Below, one piece after another: positions 1-4,322 of a stretch of DNA of 6,005 nt (its first letter is position 1; each line of letters opens with the position of its first letter). Source of the DNA: Chloroflexota bacterium. GTDB taxonomy: Bacteria; Chloroflexota; Chloroflexia; JAMDCE01. The position numbers and the translations under genes are program-made. The stretch covers positions 1 through 6,005 of the forward strand of contig JAMDCE010000391.1 of NCBI GenBank assembly GCA_023489135.1, written 5' to 3'. The notes beneath the pieces were generated by a model. It saw only the letters and a list, made by a program, of their open reading frames with translations. It was not told where the DNA came from and ran no database searches.

Positions 1-301
1 GCACCAGACCTTTGACCGTCTCGATGATCTGGTGCACTTTCATTGAATGGCTGTTGTCCAAGACCACGCCCAGAACCAACGGGCACTTGTGCTTGCGTAT
101 CCTCTCCCTCAGATCCTCCGGCTGAACCTCCAATGGGCCATTTGCTGCCTGGGCGTGCTGGCGAAAAGCAGCGGCTCGAAGGGTGGCATCGATCGCAATG
201 TCGCGACAGTGATCGAGAGGGAAGCGGTGTCTGACGTATTTGCCCTGGGGAGAGGTGACCTTGGCCGCTACGCGCCGGCCAACTCTAGCCCGATCTAGTC
301 T
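1..301 (-). CDS. chlD: VWA (MIDAS) domain of ChlD/BchD-type chelatase subunit, -1 frame continuation, runs off left edge
   Basis: My own minus-strand translation. From position 301 to the left edge, 100 codons are open in the frame -1 to the upstream AAA+ part. The protein contains GKYVRHRFP, then [15 protein letters not shown], then a charged helix ([12 protein letters not shown]), the strand [14 protein letters not shown], and a following helix. This matches the start of the ChlD/BchD VWA domain. The MIDAS motif D-x-S-x-S is present as DNSHS at 58-44. An in-frame TAA at 310-308 lies just upstream. No ATG occurs before the M of NSHSM, and no GTG or TTG lies ahead of the conserved segment, so this stretch cannot be translated independently as a whole domain. 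It is best read as the C-terminal half of the gene starting at 1599, reached by a -1 shift at the A9 run. In this family the VWA domain is thought to bridge the AAA+ rings and the large chelatase subunit. The C-terminus lies outside the window. Confidence 0.88.
261..282 (-). promoter_or_regulatory. Stem-loop downstream of the frameshift site
   Basis: On the coding strand TTGGCCG (282-276) pairs perfectly with CGGCCAA (267-261) around an 8-nt loop, giving a 7-bp GC-rich stem. It starts 18 nt after the A9 run, further than the roughly 5-9 nt typical of classical -1 stimulators. A weaker CTAG/CTAG pairing (298-295 with 288-285) lies between them. It may aid frameshifting, or it may simply be coding sequence. 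Confidence 0.4.
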
Positions 302-312
302 TTTTTTTTAGG
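295..312 (-). promoter_or_regulatory. chlD: Candidate programmed -1 frameshift site (A9 slippery run before a stop)
   Basis: The mRNA reads CCU AAA AAA AAA GAC UAG, with nine consecutive A at 309-301. Zero-frame translation adds one Asp and stops at 297-295. Slipping back one base gives AAA AAA AAA AGA CUA GAU and opens the VWA frame. The -1 frame is closed upstream by UAA at 310-308, so the shift must occur on the A run itself. A stop one codon after a slippery lysine run is the usual arrangement of programmed sites. RNA polymerase slippage on A9 (adding one A) would give the same protein. No Shine-Dalgarno-like stimulator is visible just upstream. A homopolymer length error in the assembly is the main alternative. 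Confidence 0.7.
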
Positions 313-1599
313 CTTGAGAAGCCGGTCTGCTCGTAGGGCAAAACGCCTGGCCTGGGGAACATCGGGAACAGGCGAGATGGTGTGGGCCTCGTCGCCAGGC
401 TGATCCTCTCCCTCCTCGCTGGCGTCAGCGTCCTCCGCAGACAGTTCCTCAAAGATCCGCTCCAGGTCGTGCCACAACTCTTTGGGTGCAGGGTCGGCAG
501 CGGCCAGAGGCTGATCCACATTGAGGCGATGGGGGAAGGCCAGTTCAGCCGCCTCGGCGACGTCTTCCTGAGTAACCATCTTGCGTCCGTGGAAAGCGGC
601 GAGGGTTATGGCGCATCGCAGCGTGCTAATCTCGGCGCGGTGCCCCTCCACTTTTAGTCTTTGTCCAAGGGTGGCGATGGCTTTGTGGATAGCCAGAGGG
701 ATTTCCACCTGAGGGAGCAGTTGCTTGGCCCGGGCCACGCGCTCTCGGAGACGGTCCTGTTCTTTCTCCCACGCCGCAAAAAAGGCCCCGGAATCGCGGG
801 TGAACGCTTCCTCGCGCTGCAGGATAAGAGTCCGCCGCGCGATGTCGTTGACGGATTCGACTCCCACCTGCAGCCCGATACGGTCAGTTATCTGCGGGCG
901 GAGCTCTCCCTCCTTGGGATTCATGGTGCCCACCAGTATGAAACGCGTCGGATGCGACAGGGAAATCCCCTCGCGTTCCACGACGTTAACGCCCATCGCG
1001 GCCGCGTCCAGGAGGATATCCACGATGTGGTCGTCCAAGAGATTTATCTCGTCGATGTAAAGAATGCCCTGATTGGCTGCGGCCAGCAGCCCTGGCTGGA
1101 GGGCCTTGATGCCATGCTTTAGCGCTTCGGAGATATCGAGCGCACCGATCACACGATCTTCGGTGGCGTTTAGAGGCAGGTCGACGATCCACATTCTTCT
1201 TCGCTCGACCCTGATCTCGCCGCCCTGGAATTTCTCCCGGCAGGACGGGCACATCATGGCTGAACTGTGCGGATTGCAGTTGAAAGGACAACCGGCGACG
1301 ACCTCCACCTCTGGGAGAAGCTCTGCCAGGGCGCGCACGGCCGTCGACTTCGCCGTTCCGCGCTGTCCCGAGATAAGCACGCCACCGATCATCGGATTGA
1401 TGGCGTTTAACAGGAGGGCTTTCTTCATCCGCTCCTGGTTCACAATAGCCGTGAAAGGTGGGATGTGCCCGAAATAGCTGTCGGCGTGCCTGTTTCGCAT
1501 TTGATCGCTGACCCACTTTCTCTTCACGTCACAGGGAGGCTTTCCGCGCTTGAACCCGAGCCGATTTGTAAGGGGGGTGGTGAAATTATTATACGACAT
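295..1599 (-). CDS. chlD: Mg/Co-chelatase AAA+ subunit (ChlI-like part of ChlD), zero-frame product
   Basis: AAA+ ATPase of the magnesium/cobalt chelatase family, 434 residues. It powers metal insertion into a tetrapyrrole together with a large CobN/ChlH-type subunit. Visible motifs: PFTAIV at 48-53; Walker [10 protein letters not shown] at 78-86; a cysteine cluster C104, C108, C117, C120; Walker B GILYIDE at 178-184; sensor-1 region GTMNP at 224-228; ELRPQITDR with a likely arginine finger at R240; sensor-2-like GHRAEI at 319-324. Residues about 380-410 are acidic and proline-containing, the linker typical of D subunits rather than of stand-alone I subunits. The frame ends KPKKKD-stop at an A9 run, and the VWA domain continues in the -1 frame. 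The start at 1599 has GGAAAG 3 nt upstream. M34 (1500) is an alternative start, because the family normally begins close to PFTAIV; it has no clear ribosome binding site. The family is certain; Mg versus Co is not decidable here. Confidence 0.95.
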   Translation of the reverse strand: MSYNNFTTPLTNRLGFKRGKPPCDVKRKWVSDQMRNRHADSYFGHIPPFTAIVNQERMKKALLLNAINPMIGGVLISGQRGTAKSTAVRALAELLPEVEVVAGCPFNCNPHSSAMMCPSCREKFQGGEIRVERRRMWIVDLPLNATEDRVIGALDISEALKHGIKALQPGLLAAANQGILYIDEINLLDDHIVDILLDAAAMGVNVVEREGISLSHPTRFILVGTMNPKEGELRPQITDRIGLQVGVESVNDIARRTLILQREEAFTRDSGAFFAAWEKEQDRLRERVARAKQLLPQVEIPLAIHKAIATLGQRLKVEGHRAEISTLRCAITLAAFHGRKMVTQEDVAEAAELAFPHRLNVDQPLAAADPAPKELWHDLERIFEELSAEDADASEEGEDQPGDEAHTISPVPDVPQARRFALRADRLLKPKKKD

Positions 1600-1629
1600 T
1601 CTCTTTCCAAAGCCAATTTAGGGCTGCAC

Positions 1630-2601
1630 TTATCTCTGCTCCAACCGTCTCAGCGTCCGTTGTGCAAGCAACGTTAACCAGCGAGACGGGGTGCGCTTCT
1701 GCCCGAATTCCCATTCCTTCCACGCCCTCCACACGGACTCAGCGGTAAAGCGGCCGCGCTCATCAGCCTTGGCTTTCACAATATCGATCATTTCTCCCAG
1801 GCGGTCGTCCCCCCACAGCCAGGGAAACTGAGTCAGCACGTCGAGCACATGTAGGATATCATACCAAACCAAAGGAGCCTTGAGCTTCTTGAAATCCGAG
1901 CCCATTGCGAACAGATAGGGACGACGGGTCTTGCGTTGTTCCCATAGGCTCAGCAGGGTCTCGGCTCCGGTGCGAGAGGCCTCGCTGTCACGCCACCGGG
2001 GCACCTGACTAAGGGCCCTTAGCATCAACAGGTTTGCATAAGGGCACGGATCGGCTTTGCGACCCGGTCCCCTGAACTTGTCCAGTTCGGGGGCTACCCC
2101 GCACGGCCAGCCATTTTCGCGAATCAGTCCCACAAGGTGATTAGTAGCGGCTACGACCCGGTCATCCTCGACCAATCCGAGCTTCAGCAACGCATAGGGG
2201 ATCAAGGGGGCATCGCACAGTATCCAGGCCAGTTGATCTTCTCCACGGCCGCCATACCGAACTGGGATATTGACGAGAACCTGAAACGGGCCTTCTTTCG
2301 AACGATGCTCCAGAATACGCTCGACAACTGGAATCATAGCCGGGTCGGTGGCTTTCAAGCCCAAATCGGCGAGGAAGGTCAACTTGTAGAGAAGATGGCT
2401 GGCATCCTGATGGCTCTTCAGTGGAGGGCCGGGCCATCCGGCCAGTTCAGCGAGTAACTCCCGCGCCTGCTCGTCGGCTAGCATCTCCTCTCGAGCGGCA
2501 AGAACTTGCGGGTGGTCTTCAGACTGTCCCAGCAGGTCCAAGCGCGTTCGATAGCGCACCCAAGCCGGGCCTGCTAACAACCACTCCACGGGTTCACTCA
2601 T
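1630..2601 (-). CDS. Uncharacterised helical protein, possible alpha/alpha-toroid (terpenoid-cyclase-like) fold
   Basis: 323-residue soluble protein with no signal peptide or membrane segment. I recognise the sequence style as a recurrent bacterial hypothetical family but know no assigned function. Landmarks: WLLAGPAWVRYRTRLDLLG at 7-25; GGRGEDQLAWILCDAPLIPYAL at 117-138; ENGWPCG at 162-168; DPCPYANLLMLRAL at 184-197; WYDILHVLDVL at 246-256; the C-terminal WKEWEFGQKRTPSRWLTLLAQRTL at 294-317. The repeated helix pairs and the GWPCG and CPYANLLMLRAL segments resemble repeats of the prenyltransferase/squalene-cyclase toroid fold. C129, D130, C167, D184 and C186 could form a metal or catalytic site (inference). 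The start at 2601 is chosen because AAGGAG lies 7 nt upstream; the longer start at 2688 overlaps the -10 box and is rejected. The stop is 30 nt before chlD, so the two are probably cotranscribed, which might tie this protein to cofactor metabolism. Confidence 0.85.
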   Translation of the reverse strand: MSEPVEWLLAGPAWVRYRTRLDLLGQSEDHPQVLAAREEMLADEQARELLAELAGWPGPPLKSHQDASHLLYKLTFLADLGLKATDPAMIPVVERILEHRSKEGPFQVLVNIPVRYGGRGEDQLAWILCDAPLIPYALLKLGLVEDDRVVAATNHLVGLIRENGWPCGVAPELDKFRGPGRKADPCPYANLLMLRALSQVPRWRDSEASRTGAETLLSLWEQRKTRRPYLFAMGSDFKKLKAPLVWYDILHVLDVLTQFPWLWGDDRLGEMIDIVKAKADERGRFTAESVWRAWKEWEFGQKRTPSRWLTLLAQRTLRRLEQR

Positions 2602-2608
2602 ACGAGTT

Positions 2609-2614
2609 CTCCTT
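2609..2614 (-). promoter_or_regulatory. Ribosome binding site fixing the start at 2601
   Basis: AAGGAG lies 7 nt before the ATG at 2601-2599. This decides the shorter start over the upstream in-frame start at 2688, which lacks such a site and lies in the promoter. Confidence 0.8.
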
Positions 2615-2616
2615 CC

Positions 2617-2646
2617 CCGTGACCGATTTATCAGATCGGGACACGG
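2617..2646 (-). promoter_or_regulatory. 5'-UTR hairpin abutting the Shine-Dalgarno sequence
   Basis: In the predicted mRNA, CCGUG (2646-2642) pairs with CACGG (2621-2617). Inside this, after a small UC/U internal loop, CCGAU (2639-2635) pairs with AUCGG (2627-2623) around a 7-nt loop. The 3' arm ends two bases before AAGGAG (2614-2609), the ribosome binding site of the 323-residue gene. It could modulate translation or mRNA stability, or act as a protein-binding site. It matches no riboswitch I can name. Confidence 0.45.
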
Positions 2647-2687
2647 ATTTGCCCTTAGTGCGGACGATGAGGATCGGATCGGCCGCA

Positions 2688-2717
2688 AGTATATGAGACT
2701 TCAGCGAGGAATATCAA
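2688..2717 (-). promoter_or_regulatory. Sigma-70-like promoter for the helical-protein/chlD operon
   Basis: On the minus strand TTGATA (2717-2712) and TATACT (2693-2688) are separated by 18 nt, each one mismatch from the -35 and -10 consensus. Initiation would fall near 2681, giving a 5' UTR of about 80 nt before the ATG at 2601. The short repeat GGATCGGATCGG (plus strand, 2671-2682) lies at the predicted start of transcription. Confidence 0.6.
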
Positions 2718-2988
2718 TTCTGAGAAGGACCTTGGCCTAGAGATCGACGACTTCGACTGCGGTCGTGCTGCGGCATGCTTCTTGCAAGCGCTAACCAATG
2801 ACCAGACGGGATCCCGCTTAGCTCTCTGCATTCAGGTCTTTCCCGCAACGATCCGCTTTCCGCGCTGGCGGATTCGATGTCTATCCTCACGGTATCCACG
2901 ATAGGCGCTTGGGAACGCAGGGCAGTCAAACCGGCGTCGCAACGCCGGGGCACAAATGCGCCAAAAGAATTTCTGAAAGGAGAACACG

Positions 2989-3276
2989 ATGGCTCTCTAT
3001 GTGATGCTGACAACTCTTACCGACGACGGAAGGAAGACCATCAAAGAGAATCCGGACAGGATCAGAGATGTCGACAGAGAAGTAGAGGCGATGGGAGTAA
3101 AGATTCTCGCCCAGTACGCTCTTTTGGGACCCTATGATTTCGTAAACGTTCTCGAGGCGCCGAACAACGAAATCGTTTCCAAAGTGGCGATTGAACTGGG
3201 TTCGAGAGGATCAATCCAGACCATGACTCTGGCGGCTATGACCCTCGACGAGTTTATCGCGGGCCTCAAGAAGTAG
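2989..3276 (+). CDS. GYD domain-containing protein
   Basis: Small 95-residue cytoplasmic protein of the GYD family, named for the Gly-x-Tyr-Asp motif, seen here as GPYDF at 47-51. The N-terminal strand (ALYVMLTTLTDDGRKTI), the central helix with VDREVEAMGVKILAQYALLGPYD, and the late SRGSIQTMTLAAMTLDEF segment (72-89) all fit. The length is typical and the gene looks intact. The family is predicted to adopt a ferredoxin-like alpha/beta fold resembling dimeric alpha/beta-barrel proteins; its biochemical role is unknown. AAAGGAG (2976-2982) lies 6 nt before the ATG and supports this start. The gene stands alone: its left neighbour is divergent and its right neighbour convergent, so it is probably monocistronic. 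Confidence 0.92.
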   Translation: MALYVMLTTLTDDGRKTIKENPDRIRDVDREVEAMGVKILAQYALLGPYDFVNVLEAPNNEIVSKVAIELGSRGSIQTMTLAAMTLDEFIAGLKK

Positions 3277-3329
3277 CGATCATTCATCTGGCGCATTTGT
3301 GCCCTGCTGTTGGCGGCCCGGCCCTCGGT
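3277..3329. other. Convergent gap between GYD and CDF genes
   Basis: A 53-nt gap between two converging genes. GGCGC/GTGCC can form a 5-bp hairpin with one G-U pair (3291-3304) but no T tract follows on either strand, so I do not call an intrinsic terminator. Confidence 0.4.
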
Positions 3330-4226
3330 CTAGTTCGGATGCATCGTCGCGGCCCCAACGTGAACGAGGACTTCTGTGGTTCCACCGACCTGGACCTTCA
3401 CCCGTCGCTCGACTTCTTCGGCAATTCGATGAGCTTCCGAGACCTGAAGGGACGGATCCACCGCGATGTGCAAGTCGACGCGCACCATCCCAGCCACGCC
3501 CCTCGCCCTCACCTGGTGGCAGCTCTGCACCCCTTCGACAGTGGAGGCCACCGACGCTATGCGCGGCAGGTCACCCGTGGCCGCGTCCGTGAGCGCCCTT
3601 GACGAATCTCGCACTATGGTCCAGGCGGTCCAGCCGATGACCCCGGCAATTCCCACGGACACCGCGGCGTCCAACACGGGGAAGCCGATGAGGGCCGCGA
3701 GAAGGCCAAGAACGACCGACAGCGAAACGAGCGCATCCCCTATTCCTCGTCTCCAATCTGCGGCGAGGATGCCGCTCATGAAGCGCCTACCCTGCTGCCG
3801 CTCCCAAACGGCCAGGCCGGCCCTGAAGCCTACCGAACTGAGCATGATGGCGAAGCTAAGGATGGTAACCTCGGGTATCTCTCTCGACCCAAGATGCTCC
3901 CAGGTTCTTTCGAGAATCTGCACCACAGCTACGCCCATAGTGGCCGCGATCCCTATGGCGGCAAGGGGTTCGTAGCGCTCGTAGCCGTAAGGGTGTTTTG
4001 GATCGGGAGGCCGGGCGGCCAGGTAAATGGCGATGAGGGCAACGATCCCGGCCGCCGCATCAATGACAGAGTGAAGGCCGTCGGCAACCATGCCCAGGCT
4101 ACCTGTCACGGAACCATAGACTACCTTGGCTGCGGCCAAAGCGAGTCCGACTGCCAGCACTACCAGGATAACGCGGCGAACGGCCAGATATCGTTCGCGC
4201 CGCGATAGGTTAGCTTCCGTTTTCAA
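3330..4226 (-). CDS. Cation diffusion facilitator (CDF) family divalent metal transporter
   Basis: 298-residue inner-membrane protein of the CDF family, which exports Zn2+, Fe2+, Co2+, Cd2+ or Mn2+ by proton antiport. It has about six hydrophobic segments between residues 18 and 205, then a cytoplasmic metal-binding domain of about 80 residues. TM2 carries the metal motif H52-x-x-x-D56 (in ADGLHSVID). The conserved loop HPYGYERYEPLAA is at 78-90. The TM5 region reads AADWRRGIGDALVSL: D164 is present, but the position four residues before it, normally His or Asp, is R160. The C-terminal domain has VDLHIAVDPSL, SEAHRIAEEVE and VLVHV, keeping His 253, 266 and 289. The start is TTG at 4226-4224, with GGAG (4238-4235) 8 nt upstream. 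It follows the histidine kinase gene on the same strand after 97 nt and may share its transcript. The family is sure; substrate and activity are open because of R160. Confidence 0.93.
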   Translation of the reverse strand: MKTEANLSRRERYLAVRRVILVVLAVGLALAAAKVVYGSVTGSLGMVADGLHSVIDAAAGIVALIAIYLAARPPDPKHPYGYERYEPLAAIGIAATMGVAVVQILERTWEHLGSREIPEVTILSFAIMLSSVGFRAGLAVWERQQGRRFMSGILAADWRRGIGDALVSLSVVLGLLAALIGFPVLDAAVSVGIAGVIGWTAWTIVRDSSRALTDAATGDLPRIASVASTVEGVQSCHQVRARGVAGMVRVDLHIAVDPSLQVSEAHRIAEEVERRVKVQVGGTTEVLVHVGAATMHPN

Positions 4227-4234
4227 GGTAGTCG

Positions 4235-4238
4235 CTCC
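4235..4238 (-). promoter_or_regulatory. Ribosome binding site supporting the TTG start of the CDF gene
   Basis: GGAG lies 8 nt before the TTG at 4226-4224. No ATG or GTG closer to the first transmembrane segment keeps the basic N-terminal segment (SRRERYLAVRR), so TTG is the best start. Confidence 0.6.
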
Positions 4239-4322
4239 ACTAACGGTGCCAGGTGGGCGTCAGTTGCTGGGTCGGCCAGTAGCCAGAATCCATTCGGGAG
4301 CCGGGAAGGCCCGATGGTTTGC

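Larger units (their letters stand above)
2602..2988. other. Divergent intergenic region (387 nt)
   Basis: This region separates the minus-strand operon from the plus-strand GYD gene. Its left part holds the minus-strand promoter, the short GGATCGGATCGG repeat and the UTR hairpin. From about 2720 to 2970 I find no convincing gene, RNA gene or repeat on either strand. Open frames there show no family resemblance and lack ribosome binding sites. A plus-strand promoter for the GYD gene should lie here, but I cannot point to good -35/-10 boxes. Confidence 0.6.

Noticed and set aside
1..35. Perfect 8-bp inverted repeat GCACCAGA/TCTGGTGC with a 19-nt spacer at the left edge
   Set aside because: It lies within the VWA coding sequence, where the bases are explained by codons for the VHQII and GLV segments; no terminator-like T run or other copies are seen.
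43..298. Plus-strand open frames opposite the VWA domain
   Set aside because: They are antisense to a clear VWA domain, lack ribosome binding sites and resemble nothing known.
295..310. Chelatase split as a plain pseudogene
   Set aside because: Both frames keep all functional motifs, the only lesion is at a slippery A9 run, and this arrangement is a known programmed-frameshift layout in chlD; decay is possible but less likely.
2602..2688. Longer N-terminus for the helical protein, starting at 2688
   Set aside because: That start overlaps the predicted -10 box, has no ribosome binding site, and adds a low-complexity Ser/Arg-rich stretch; the ATG at 2601 has a strong AAGGAG.
2714..3013. Minus-strand 99-residue open frame across the intergenic region and the GYD start
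   Set aside because: Arg/Ser-rich shadow sequence with no family resemblance, overlapping the well-supported GYD gene and its ribosome binding site.
3291..3304. Possible bidirectional terminator between the converging genes
   Set aside because: The stem is only 5 bp with a G-U pair, and no T tract follows on either strand.
4227..4322. GC-rich partial inverted repeat (GGGAGCC...GGCCC) between the kinase and CDF genes
   Set aside because: Pairing needs a bulge and there is no U tract, so neither a terminator nor an attenuator is supported.
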